Below, piece by piece: positions 37,579 to 46,106 of a DNA stretch of 64,000 bases; positions within the stretch are counted from its first letter, which is position 1, and each line of letters begins with the position of its first letter. The translations under genes were made by a program, and so were the position numbers. Under the pieces are notes generated by a model. It saw only the letters and a list, made by a program, of their open reading frames with translations, was not told the origin of the DNA and did no database searches. The DNA is from Sphingomonas caseinilytica (lineage in GTDB: Bacteria; Pseudomonadota; Alphaproteobacteria; Sphingomonadales; Sphingomonadaceae): positions 1-64,000 of the forward strand of contig NZ_JAMGBA010000002.1 in assembly GCF_023516455.1 (NCBI RefSeq), in the 5' to 3' direction.

Positions 37579-38573
37579 TCGTCCTCATCCTCATATCCGA
37601 TTAGGTTGAGCTCCCGCGCCTTGATCTGGTGAAGCTGGCACCAATGCATCAGCGCATCCTCGCGCCCATGGGTGATCCACACTTCCCTGGGCGCCACTTC
37701 GCGGATCGTCTGCGTGAGCTCGTCCCAGTCGGCATGATCGGAGATGATCAGCGGCAGCTCGACATTTCGCTGCCGTGCCCGCTGGCGGATCCGCATCCAC
37801 CCCGACGCCATGGCGGTGATGGGATCCGGAAGACGACGCGACCAGCGATCGTTGAGCGCGCCGGGAGGGCAAATGACGATCTTGTCGGCAAGTTCCGCCT
37901 TGGCCGCCCCGGTCGCCGGCCTCAACTCACCTAATGGCACACCCAGCTCCTCATAGAGCCGGCATAAGCGTTCAAGCGCCCCGTGGATGTAGATCGGCTC
38001 ATCATAGCCCCGCCCGCGCAGTTCCATGATGACCCGCTGCGCCTTTCCCAGCGCATAGGCGCCGACAAGAATGCAGCGTCCCGGCTCGGCCCGAAGCCGA
38101 TGCAGCAGGCGATCGACCTCGCTGCCCGTTTCGGGATGGCGAAATACCGGCAGTCCGAACGTGGCTTCGGTGATGAAGATGTCGCACGGCGTCACGACGA
38201 ATGGGGCGCAGGTGGGATCGGGTCTGCGCTTATAGTCTCCCGAAATCACGACTCGTTCGCCCGCATGCTCCAGTACGATTTGCGCCGATCCGAGCACATG
38301 ACCGGCGGGCACGAAGCTGACATCGACGCTTCCGAGCCGGACGGATTCGCCATAGCCGACGGCGAGCCCGTTCTGGTCGCCATAGCGGACGCCCATGATT
38401 GCCAGCGTTTCCGGCGTTGCCCAAACCTGGCCGTGTCCGCCGCGCGCATGATCCCCATGGCCATGCGTGACCAACGCCTTCGCCTTCGGCTGCGACGGAT
38501 CGATCCAGGCGTCGGCCGGCTTTACGTAGATGCCTTCAGGAAAAGGCTCGATCCAGGAACCCAGACGGGGCAT
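37575..38573 (-). CDS. ligase-associated DNA damage response exonuclease (MBL fold)
   Basis: The 332-residue metallo-beta-lactamase-fold nuclease has the metal motif THGHGDHARGG near residues 36-46, VSFVPAGHVLGSAQI near 85, VISGDYKRRPDP near 109, and the C-terminal HADWDELTQTIREVAPREVWITHG region typical of SNM1/Exo-like proteins linked to an ATP-dependent DNA ligase. The family acts in end or crosslink repair. It is divergent from the helicase gene of the same set, but the ligase that normally lies beside it is absent. Confidence 0.9.
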   Translation of the reverse strand: MPRLGSWIEPFPEGIYVKPADAWIDPSQPKAKALVTHGHGDHARGGHGQVWATPETLAIMGVRYGDQNGLAVGYGESVRLGSVDVSFVPAGHVLGSAQIVLEHAGERVVISGDYKRRPDPTCAPFVVTPCDIFITEATFGLPVFRHPETGSEVDRLLHRLRAEPGRCILVGAYALGKAQRVIMELRGRGYDEPIYIHGALERLCRLYEELGVPLGELRPATGAAKAELADKIVICPPGALNDRWSRRLPDPITAMASGWMRIRQRARQRNVELPLIISDHADWDELTQTIREVAPREVWITHGREDALMHWCQLHQIKARELNLIGYEDEDD

Positions 38574-38632
38574 TGCGGCATTATACCGTCAGCGTGGCGG
38601 ATGAGTTCCGCTTGGTGCATGGAGTGTATGTC

Positions 38633-38821
38633 ATGGATACTGGCGGACTGAACCTGTTCACGATGGAAGTCATTGGCGTCGTCATCCTGGGCGTGGTCCT
38701 GATCTGGGCAGTTCTGCGTACGCGGAGCAAGGGCAGGTCGACCAGTAATCCCAGGACCGAACAGGCGACCCGCGACCTTTACGAGGCCGAGGACAAGGCG
38801 GCCAAGCGTCAAGAGCCCTGA
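38633..38821 (+). CDS. small single-pass membrane protein of unknown function
   Basis: The 62-residue product from ATG 38633 (GGAG 8 bases upstream) has one membrane helix, TMEVIGVVILGVVLIWAVL, followed by a basic, then charged tail (RTRSKG...RDLYEAEDKAAKRQEP). I do not recognise its function. Its stop TGA overlaps the probable CTG start of the helicase, so it may couple helicase translation. The longer frame from 38573 adds 20 residues with no support. Confidence 0.65.
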   Translation: MDTGGLNLFTMEVIGVVILGVVLIWAVLRTRSKGRSTSNPRTEQATRDLYEAEDKAAKRQEP

Positions 38822-41235
38822 GCCCAGCGCTTCCGCCACCTCTCGAACAATGGTTTGCCGCAAGGGGGTGGCAGCCTCGCCGGCATCAGTTGGAGATGTT
38901 GGCGGCCGCACGTGACGGCGCGAATACGTTGCTTGTTGCAGCAACCGGCGCCGGAAAGACGCTGGCGGGTTTCCTTCCTACCCTGGCCGACCTGATCGAA
39001 GCACCGGCGGACGGCCTGCATACCCTTTACGTATCGCCGTTGAAGGCCCTGGCGGTCGATGTTCAGCGCAACTTGTTGACCCCGGTCGCGGAAATGGACC
39101 TCGATATCCGCGTCGAAACCCGAACCGGCGACACGCCTTCCGACCGGAAAGCGCGCCAACGCGTACGTCCGCCGCAAATTCTGCTGACCACGCCGGAATC
39201 CCTGAGCCTGCTTCTGAGCTATCCGGACAGCAGGCTGATGTTCGAGAATCTCCAGTCCGTCATCGTCGACGAGATACATGCCTTCGCCCGGGACAAGCGA
39301 GGCGATCTGCTGTCGCTTGCACTGTCGAGGCTGCAAGCGCTCGCTCCCCAGCTTCGTCGGATAGGTCTCAGCGCAACGGTGGCCGAGCCCGACGCCTATC
39401 GTTCCTGGCTCGCGCCGGATGCCGATCTGGACGCGGTGCGGCTGGTGAAGGGGGACCCGGGCGCGGATCCCGACCTTTCGATCCTCATTCCCGAAAACCG
39501 CATCCCCTGGTCGGGTCACTCTGGCTATCATGCGGTGCGCGACGTGATGCAGCTGATCGAGAAGCATCGCACGACGCTGATTTTCTGCAACACGCGGGGC
39601 CTCGCCGAGCTGACGTTCCAGAAGCTGTGGGCCGTCAACGACCAGTCGCTACCGATCGGGATCCATCACGGCAGCCTCGCCGTCGAGGCGCGGCGGCGGA
39701 TCGAGGCGGCCATGGCCGACGGCAAGATTCGCGCGCTGGTCGCGACCGCGAGCCTCGACCTTGGCATCGATTGGGGCGACATCGACCTGGTCATTCAGAT
39801 GGGCGCCCCCAAGGGCAGCTCTCGCCTGCTCCAGCGGATCGGGCGCGCCAATCACCGGCTGGACGAGCCGTCGAAGGGAATGATCGTTCCCGGGAACCGG
39901 TTCGAATATCTCGAAGCCCGGGCCGCGCTTGACGCCATCGACGATGGCGAGCTGGACCCCGAGACGTTCCGCCCGGGGACGTTGGATGTCCTTGCCCAAC
40001 ATGTCCTCGCGGTCGCCTGCGCCGGACCGTTCGACGAAGCCGAACTACTAAACGAAATTCGTTCGGCTGCTCCCTATGCCGGGCTCAAGGACGAGACTTT
40101 CCGCGAGATCCTCGGCTTCGTTTCGACCGGCGGCTATGCATTGAAGGCCTATGACCGGTTCAGGCGTATCGTCGAGGAGCCATCCGCCTCAGGCCACTGG
40201 CGTCTTTCGAAACCGACGATCGCCCAGCAGCACCGGATGAATGCGGGGGTGATTGTCGAGCAACCGCTGCTCGACGTCCGATTCAAGGGCGGGCGGCGCC
40301 TTGGAACCGTCGAGGAAGGCTTTGCCTCAACGCTTTCTCCCGGCGACCATTTCTTCTTCGCCGGCCTCAGCCTGGAGGTCGAGCGCATCAAGGACACCGA
40401 CATAATCGTCCATGCGTCAAAGAAGTCGGCGCGCATCGTCACCTACGGCGGACAGCGAATGTCGATGTCGACGCACCTCGCCAACCGCGTAAGGAACATG
40501 CTCGCTGATCGGAACGACTGGCATCGCTTTCCCGACGATGTGAGCGAATGGCTGGAGGTCCAGTCCGAACGCTCGCTGCTCCCGGAACCGCACCAGCTGC
40601 TGGTCGAGACCTTCCCGCACGAAGGCCGCCACTATATGGTTGCCTACAGCTTCGAGGGCTGGAATGCGCACCAGTCGCTGGGGATGCTGATCGCCAAGCG
40701 CATGGAGAAAGCTGGGCTGAAGCCGCTGGGCTTCGTCGCCAACGATTATGGCCTGGCTTGCTATGGCCTGGAGCCTGTCACGGACCCGCAATCCTTATTC
40801 TCGGCCGACATATTGGAACGCGAGTTCGTGGAGTGGGTCGAGCGTTCCTATTTGCTGAAGAATGCATTTCGCGAAGTCGCGGTGATCGGCGGGCTGGTCG
40901 AGCGGCAGCATCCCGGCAAGCGCAAGACCGGGCGGCAGGTCAGCTTTTCAACCGACCTCATCTATGACGTGCTTCGCAAATATGAGCCGGACCATCTGCT
41001 GCTACGGGCCGCCTGGGACGATGCGCGGACCCGGATGACCGAGCTTGGCAGGCTGGTTCGGCTGGTCGATCGGGCGGCGGCGACGATGGTGCATGTCGAG
41101 GTCGACCGGATCACGCCCATGGCGGTGCCGCTCATGGTTATCGTCGGCCGGGAGGCGGCGCCGGAAGGCAGCGCCGATGAAGCGTTGCTGGTAGAGGCCG
41201 AAGCGCTTGCCGAAGAGGCGATGCGGCTGGAGTAA
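38818..41235 (+). CDS. ligase-associated DNA damage response DEXH-box helicase (Lhr-like)
   Basis: This is an SF2 helicase with AATGAGKTLAGFLPTLADL (Walker A), VSPLKALAVDVQRNL, LLTTPESLSLLLS, VIVDEIHAF (DEIH, motif II), LSATVAEP (motif III), TLIFCNTRGLAEL and QRIGRANHRL (motif VI). Its C-terminal half resembles Lhr. The first ATG, GTG or TTG in frame is TTG 38890, but family-like sequence continues upstream (LPPPLEQWFAARGWQPRRHQ), giving the Q-motif region. An in-frame TAA at 38746 limits the start, and the only plausible codon is CTG 38818, which overlaps the previous stop (CTGA). From there the protein is 805 residues. The start is inference; the helicase assignment is firm. Confidence 0.88.
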   Translation: MSPALPPPLEQWFAARGWQPRRHQLEMLAAARDGANTLLVAATGAGKTLAGFLPTLADLIEAPADGLHTLYVSPLKALAVDVQRNLLTPVAEMDLDIRVETRTGDTPSDRKARQRVRPPQILLTTPESLSLLLSYPDSRLMFENLQSVIVDEIHAFARDKRGDLLSLALSRLQALAPQLRRIGLSATVAEPDAYRSWLAPDADLDAVRLVKGDPGADPDLSILIPENRIPWSGHSGYHAVRDVMQLIEKHRTTLIFCNTRGLAELTFQKLWAVNDQSLPIGIHHGSLAVEARRRIEAAMADGKIRALVATASLDLGIDWGDIDLVIQMGAPKGSSRLLQRIGRANHRLDEPSKGMIVPGNRFEYLEARAALDAIDDGELDPETFRPGTLDVLAQHVLAVACAGPFDEAELLNEIRSAAPYAGLKDETFREILGFVSTGGYALKAYDRFRRIVEEPSASGHWRLSKPTIAQQHRMNAGVIVEQPLLDVRFKGGRRLGTVEEGFASTLSPGDHFFFAGLSLEVERIKDTDIIVHASKKSARIVTYGGQRMSMSTHLANRVRNMLADRNDWHRFPDDVSEWLEVQSERSLLPEPHQLLVETFPHEGRHYMVAYSFEGWNAHQSLGMLIAKRMEKAGLKPLGFVANDYGLACYGLEPVTDPQSLFSADILEREFVEWVERSYLLKNAFREVAVIGGLVERQHPGKRKTGRQVSFSTDLIYDVLRKYEPDHLLLRAAWDDARTRMTELGRLVRLVDRAAATMVHVEVDRITPMAVPLMVIVGREAAPEGSADEALLVEAEALAEEAMRLE

Positions 41236-41274
41236 CCGATATCGCGGGCCGCCCGAGCCGGCTAAACTACGGAC

Positions 41275-41547
41275 ATGCGCGTACTGATTCTGCCTGTTCT
41301 TCCGCTTCTATTGTCTGGCTGTGTCGTTGGGGCTGTTGCCGACGCCGCGGTTGATGTCGTCACACTGCCGGTCAAAGTCGTCTCGACCGGGGTCGATGCG
41401 GTGACGACCAGCCAATCCGAAGCTGATGAAAAGCGCGGCCGGGAGATCCGCAAGGCCGAGGAAAAAGCCGGGAAAGAGGCTCGCGCCCGGGAGAAGCGCT
41501 GCCGCGAAGGCAAGCCTCTCCCGAACGACGATTGCTCGGCGCTTTAG
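41275..41547 (+). CDS. small lipoprotein of unknown function
   Basis: The 90-residue product has a short hydrophobic signal with lipobox (LLLSGC, Cys16), a segment rich in Val and Ala (AVADAAVDVVTLPVKVVSTGVDAV), and a highly charged helical tail with Lys, Glu and Arg repeats. The last part carries two cysteines (KRCREG, DDCSAL). It looks like a membrane-anchored lipoprotein with a coiled tail. No function can be named. Confidence 0.75.
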   Translation: MRVLILPVLPLLLSGCVVGAVADAAVDVVTLPVKVVSTGVDAVTTSQSEADEKRGREIRKAEEKAGKEARAREKRCREGKPLPNDDCSAL

Positions 41548-41552
41548 CCGAC

Positions 41553-43070
41553 CTAGTTCTTCTTCTTGGCGGTTCGCGCGACTTCATAGAGGAAGTCGGC
41601 GTACAGAACGGCCTGCCCGTCGAAGCCGACCACCTTGGGATTGGTGCTTTCGATGAGCAGCCATTCGTCCGGCGCATGGGCGCCGCCACCGCGACCGGCG
41701 CCGAACTGACCGGCCGGAAGATGCAAAGGCGGGCCGGTGAACACGACGCCCGGCCAGCTACCGGCAGATCGTGCCGACAGGGTGGCCGGAATTTTCGCGT
41801 CCGCAAGCGTCGCCTGCTCCGCCTTGATCAGCGGGCTGTTTTCGTCGGTCTGGTTGGGGCCGTAACCGCCGCTGACATTGACCTCGATGTCGCCGAAGCC
41901 GCGCTTGGCGAGATGGGCCTTCAGCTTAGAGATGACTTCGTCCTTGGTCATGTCGGGCACCAGCCGAAGGTCGATCTTGGCCTCCGCACGGCCGGGAAGG
42001 ACCGTCTTGCCGCCAGGTCCCATATAGCCGCTGACCAGTCCCTGGATGTTGATGGTCGGCTGCTCGGCAAGCCGGTAGGACGCAGTCAGATAATCCTCGT
42101 CCTTGTACCAATGCTTGATGCCCAGCGTCTTCATATCGTCCGCTTCATTGCCTGCGGCCACGTCGGCGGCGATCAATTCCTTCTGCCGTGCGGTCAGCGG
42201 CTTCACATTGTCGTACCAGCCGTCGATGGCTGGCGTTTGACCATCCTCGGAAACGAGAGTGTTGAGCGCCTTGATGAGGTGCCAAACCGGGCTGTCGACA
42301 TTCGCCTTGAGGCTGGAGTGAACGTCCTTGGTGGGGCCACGGCCCCATTTCTCGCCGCTGGAGATGAGCTGCAGCTCGACTGCGCCCTTGGCACCCAGAA
42401 GTAGCGTAACCTGTCCGTCGACGGACTGGCTTGCCGACGGGATGATGATGCCGACCGCTTTCTCCAGGGCCGCCTTCACCTCCGGCTGGGTGACTACTTG
42501 CGAGAAGTTGGGCGAAGCGATTTCCTCTTCGCCTTCCGCGACGAACACCAGGTTGACCGGAAGCTTGACGCCCGACGTCTTGAAGGCGCGCAGCGCCGTC
42601 AGGAAGGCGGTTTCCGGACCCTTCTGGTTGACCGCGCCGCGGCCGACGAGCGCCTTGCCCTCTCCGGGCCTGTCGACGATCTTCCCCTCAAGCGGCGGCG
42701 ACGACCATTCGGCCGGGTCATAATGCTTCACGTCGTACATGAAGTAGATCGCCAGCGTGTCCTTGGCGCCCGCATCGAGCGTCGCGAAAACGCCCGGGAC
42801 CCCGGCGGTGTCGATGATCTTCGCTTGCTGGAAGCCCGCATCGAGCACCAGCTGCTTCATATATTCGGCGCCTTCGCGGTGATTGATGTTCATGTTGGCG
42901 ATGGTCGGCAGCGCGATCCATTTGCGAAGACGATCGATCGACGCGTCATGGTCCGCCTTGATCGCAGCGACCACCTTTTCCCGGCCAGGATCGCCCGGCT
43001 TGGCGAACGCCGCCGACGAGCCCACCGCGATCAATGTGGTCGCAGCCAAAAACGCTGAACGCAATTTCAT
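41553..43070 (-). CDS. secreted M20 family peptidase-like protein with altered metal ligands
   Basis: The 505-residue protein has a signal peptide (AFLAATTLIAVGSSAAFA) and an M20 peptidase layout with a dimerisation insert in the middle. The usual first ligand motif GHYDV reads FMYDVKHYDP, so the metal histidine is Met. The usual RGxxDDKG reads RGAVNQKGP, so the bridging aspartate is Asn. The catalytic glutamates (VAEGEEEIASPN) and the C-terminal histidine (GAHAPDEW) remain. It may bind metal differently or have become a binding protein. Confidence 0.82.
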   Translation of the reverse strand: MKLRSAFLAATTLIAVGSSAAFAKPGDPGREKVVAAIKADHDASIDRLRKWIALPTIANMNINHREGAEYMKQLVLDAGFQQAKIIDTAGVPGVFATLDAGAKDTLAIYFMYDVKHYDPAEWSSPPLEGKIVDRPGEGKALVGRGAVNQKGPETAFLTALRAFKTSGVKLPVNLVFVAEGEEEIASPNFSQVVTQPEVKAALEKAVGIIIPSASQSVDGQVTLLLGAKGAVELQLISSGEKWGRGPTKDVHSSLKANVDSPVWHLIKALNTLVSEDGQTPAIDGWYDNVKPLTARQKELIAADVAAGNEADDMKTLGIKHWYKDEDYLTASYRLAEQPTINIQGLVSGYMGPGGKTVLPGRAEAKIDLRLVPDMTKDEVISKLKAHLAKRGFGDIEVNVSGGYGPNQTDENSPLIKAEQATLADAKIPATLSARSAGSWPGVVFTGPPLHLPAGQFGAGRGGGAHAPDEWLLIESTNPKVVGFDGQAVLYADFLYEVARTAKKKN

Positions 43071-43144
43071 GATTCCTCCCCTTCAGGTCCCAATTCGGCA
43101 ATGAGACTGGAACGTCGGGACGCGTTCGTCCAGAGTAAGTATCG

Positions 43145-43600
43145 ATGCGCTACTTTCTCGACACGGAATATAACGGATTTAACGGGCAGCTATTGAGCCT
43201 GGCGCTTGTTCCCGAGGACGGCAGCGAAGAGTTCTACGTCACGCTGGAGTTCGACGAGCCCTACGATCCGTGGGTCGAGCGACATGTCGTCCCCTTCCTC
43301 GACATGGTGCCGGAGGGCCTCCGTGGCCCGCGCCTGTCCCGGCTGGCAGCGGCCGAGGCGCTGGCATCCTGGCTCGCCCATGATGAAGCGCCTGACATAG
43401 TTGCCGATTGGCCCGAAGATTTGGCGCAACTGTCCATGTTGCTGGTAACCGGCCCGGGAATGATGCTGACCGTTCCGCCATTGAGCCTCCACTTCGTTCC
43501 GCTTCACGGCTTCTCGACGGCAGCCAACAGCACGGTCCCGCACAATGCGCTTCACGATGCGCGGGCGCTTCGCGATCACATCATGAACCATTTGGAATAG
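43145..43600 (+). CDS. DEDDh exoribonuclease-like protein (Rv2179c-like)
   Basis: The 151-residue protein has the pattern of a DEDDh 3'-5' exonuclease: FLDTEYNG (D-x-E, residues 4-11), IVADWPEDLAQL (third acidic) near 96, and HNALHDARALRDHI with the histidine and last aspartate near 137-150. Short single-domain proteins of this type resemble the Rv2179c family of exoribonucleases, which act on RNA 3' overhangs. It is followed 29 bases later by the PdeM-like gene. The nuclease activity is predicted from motifs only. Confidence 0.75.
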   Translation: MRYFLDTEYNGFNGQLLSLALVPEDGSEEFYVTLEFDEPYDPWVERHVVPFLDMVPEGLRGPRLSRLAAAEALASWLAHDEAPDIVADWPEDLAQLSMLLVTGPGMMLTVPPLSLHFVPLHGFSTAANSTVPHNALHDARALRDHIMNHLE

Positions 43601-43629
43601 CGGCAGAATTCGCGCTACAGGCGGAATCG

Positions 43630-44292
43630 ATGGTTCCCCTTTCGTTCGCTCATCATGATTTTCAGGCAAGCCCGGCTGGAGCCGTCTATTGGCCTTCCGA
43701 ACGGGCGATGCTCGTTGCCGATCTGCACCTTGAAAAGGCCAGCTGGTTCGCGCGTCTGGGCCAGATGCTTCCGCCCTATGATTCCCTGGCGACGCTCCAG
43801 GCGCTCGCGGAGGAAATTGAGCGAACCAAGGCCGAGCATCTCTATTGCCTGGGCGACAGCTTCCACGACCGGTTCGGTTGCGAGCGGCTTCCCGGCGATG
43901 CCCGGAGCCTGTTGCTGCGCCTGACGTCGCAGATCGACTGGGTCTGGATCGTCGGCAATCACGACCCTGGATTTGCCGATCAATGCGGTGGCCGGATCGA
44001 GGAGGAATGCGAGGTCGGCGGCATCGTCCTGCGCCACGAGGCCGTGGTCGGGGAGGCCCGGCCGGAGATTTCGGGCCATTTCCATCCCAAGATGAGGCTC
44101 AACCTCAAGGGACGAAATGTTTCACGACGCTGCTTCGTCGCCAGCGCGACCAAGTTGATCCTGCCAGCCTATGGTGCACTGACCGGAGGGCTCGACGCCG
44201 GTCATCCCGAGATTGTTCGAAAGGTCGGCTCGACGGCTTCGGCACTGGTTCCGGTTTCCGACCGGATGCTGCGCTTCCCGATCGCCGCCTAG
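43630..44292 (+). CDS. pdeM: ligase-associated DNA damage response endonuclease PdeM
   Basis: The 220-residue calcineurin-like phosphoesterase shows the metal-binding series MLVADLHLEKASWF, CLGDSFHDRFG, IVGNHDPGF and ISGHFHPKMRL. The length and the DLHLEKAS sequence match PdeM, the endonuclease encoded with ATP-dependent ligase, exonuclease and Lhr-like helicase. ATG 43630 follows AGGCGGA. The longer open frame from 43408 overlaps the exoribonuclease gene and is not supported. It overlaps the convergent pabBC stop by 4 bases. Confidence 0.92.
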   Translation: MVPLSFAHHDFQASPAGAVYWPSERAMLVADLHLEKASWFARLGQMLPPYDSLATLQALAEEIERTKAEHLYCLGDSFHDRFGCERLPGDARSLLLRLTSQIDWVWIVGNHDPGFADQCGGRIEEECEVGGIVLRHEAVVGEARPEISGHFHPKMRLNLKGRNVSRRCFVASATKLILPAYGALTGGLDAGHPEIVRKVGSTASALVPVSDRMLRFPIAA

Positions 44293-46034
44293 GCGATGCG
44301 CGCCGGGATCAGGCCCCGGATGACGTTGCCGATATAAAAGCCTTCATCGAGATCGGCGGGTGTGAGCTCGGCTTCCTGTGCCTTGCCTTCCTCGATCAGC
44401 TTGGCCCTAAGGATGCCCGGCATGAGGCCGCGCGACAGCGGCGGGGTGAGGAGTTTGCCGTCCCGCTCAACGAAAATGCTGGTCCGGCTGCCTTCGGTAA
44501 GCTGACCGTCGGGATCGACGAAGATGGTCTCGTAGGCATCCTCGCTCTCCCTCGCGAGGTCGAGGAAACGGCGGTCGGTCGTCTTGTAACGAAGCCGGAA
44601 ATCACTGGGATCGACCGGAAGCGGTCGCACCGCCACCCGGACCGGAAGGTCGGCCGGATCGTCATAGGGCTTTGCCTGGATGGCCATCGCCCCGCTGCGC
44701 GAGAGAAGCAGGCGGACCATTGCCCGCTGCTTGCGGCCGAAAGTTGCGGCCTGCAGTTCATTGCGGGCGGCATGGCGGTCGAAACGGAAATCCAGGTCCG
44801 CCGAGGAATTTCGCATTCGATCCAGATGCCGGTCGAGATCGACGATGCCTTCTGACGGGTCAAACCGCATCGTTTCAATCAGGTCGAAGTCCTGGCTTTC
44901 GCGACGCACGAAATCCCCTTTCAGCAAACACTCGGCCCATTCATTGCTTGGCTCGCTGTCCACGACAAGCCCAGATCCGAGGCCGAGGCGGGCCTTCGCC
45001 GACGGCCGGTGCCATTGCAAGGTTCGGATCAGCACATTGAACGCCGCATCCCCCGCCTCCCCGTTCCGATGAGGTTCGATCCAACCCATCGAGCCGGTAT
45101 AGGCGCCCCGAGGTTCGAGTTCGAGCTGCCGGAGGGCCACAATCGCCGCGATCTTTGGCGCGCCGGTTACGGAGCCGCAGGGGAAGATGGTGCGGAGAAT
45201 GTCTATCGCATCGCATTCGGACCGAATCGTCGCGGTGATCCGGCTGACCATCTGATGGACGGTCGGATAGGTCTCCACGGCGAACAGGTCTGGCACTTCC
45301 ACGCTTCCCGGGATCGAGATGCGAGCCAGGTCATTGCGCATCAGGTCGACGATCATGAGATTCTCGGCGCGTTGCTTCTCGTCGGAGGCAAGCTCGGCTG
45401 CTTCGGCCCGGTCGGCGACGTCGACGCTTCGCCGGGGCGCGGTTCCCTTCATGGGCCTTGCCTCGACGACGCCTCGGCCAAGCGTGAAAAATTGTTCGGG
45501 CGACAAGGAGATGACAGCCCTGTCGTCATGCAGGACGACCCCGCCCCAGCCTGCTTGCGATGATCGGCGCAGCCGCGAGTAGATCGCGATTGGATCTCCG
45601 GCGACCGCCACATCGCAGCCGAATGTCAGATTCGCCTGGTAAAAATCCCCGGCAAGTAGATGGTCGTGAACCGCCGACACGGCCGCTTCGTACTGAGCCC
45701 GCGAAATGCGCGGCGACGGGAGCCCGACGAATGCGCTGTCCGGTGAAGGGAGGAGCGCCGAAATGACCGGCGTTTCGAATCCATCAAACAGTCCAAAGCA
45801 AAGTAACGGCCCGCCGGGCTTTCGGAAGCTGGGCACCAGCTTCGGGTCCAGGGCGTGACCGGCTTCATAGGCGAGATAACCGGCCGCATGCTTGCCGGCT
45901 TGCAGCCCCGACCGGATCCGATCGAGCGCGGGGACAACTTCATCCAGTTCGTTCGCGACGATGACCTTGGAAGGCTGCCGGTATAGCCGCGGCGCCGCTC
46001 CCCCTTCCCGCGCATCGTCGAACAGGATCCACAT
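44289..46034 (-). CDS. bifunctional aminodeoxychorismate synthase component I / aminodeoxychorismate lyase
   Basis: The 581-residue fusion makes 4-aminobenzoate for folate. Residues 1 to about 350 form a PabB domain: LSPEQFFTLGRGVVEARPMKGTAPR near 175, RNDLARISIPGSVEVPDLF near 235, FPCGSVTGAPKIAAI near 287. The remainder is a PLP-dependent fold IV lyase (PabC): FDLIETMRFDP, a lysine-containing LRYKTTDRRFL, EGSRTSIFV and GLMPGILRAKLIEEG. The amidotransferase PabA is not in this window. A single ORF with no frameshift shows this is a real fusion. Confidence 0.93.
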   Translation of the reverse strand: MWILFDDAREGGAAPRLYRQPSKVIVANELDEVVPALDRIRSGLQAGKHAAGYLAYEAGHALDPKLVPSFRKPGGPLLCFGLFDGFETPVISALLPSPDSAFVGLPSPRISRAQYEAAVSAVHDHLLAGDFYQANLTFGCDVAVAGDPIAIYSRLRRSSQAGWGGVVLHDDRAVISLSPEQFFTLGRGVVEARPMKGTAPRRSVDVADRAEAAELASDEKQRAENLMIVDLMRNDLARISIPGSVEVPDLFAVETYPTVHQMVSRITATIRSECDAIDILRTIFPCGSVTGAPKIAAIVALRQLELEPRGAYTGSMGWIEPHRNGEAGDAAFNVLIRTLQWHRPSAKARLGLGSGLVVDSEPSNEWAECLLKGDFVRRESQDFDLIETMRFDPSEGIVDLDRHLDRMRNSSADLDFRFDRHAARNELQAATFGRKQRAMVRLLLSRSGAMAIQAKPYDDPADLPVRVAVRPLPVDPSDFRLRYKTTDRRFLDLARESEDAYETIFVDPDGQLTEGSRTSIFVERDGKLLTPPLSRGLMPGILRAKLIEEGKAQEAELTPADLDEGFYIGNVIRGLIPARIA

Positions 46035-46106
46035 GATGCGCCATTGCCCCCGATGGCACTGCTCCGTAAACCCTCGCGCAAATCATAACTGGGAGGGGTC
46101 CTGCCA

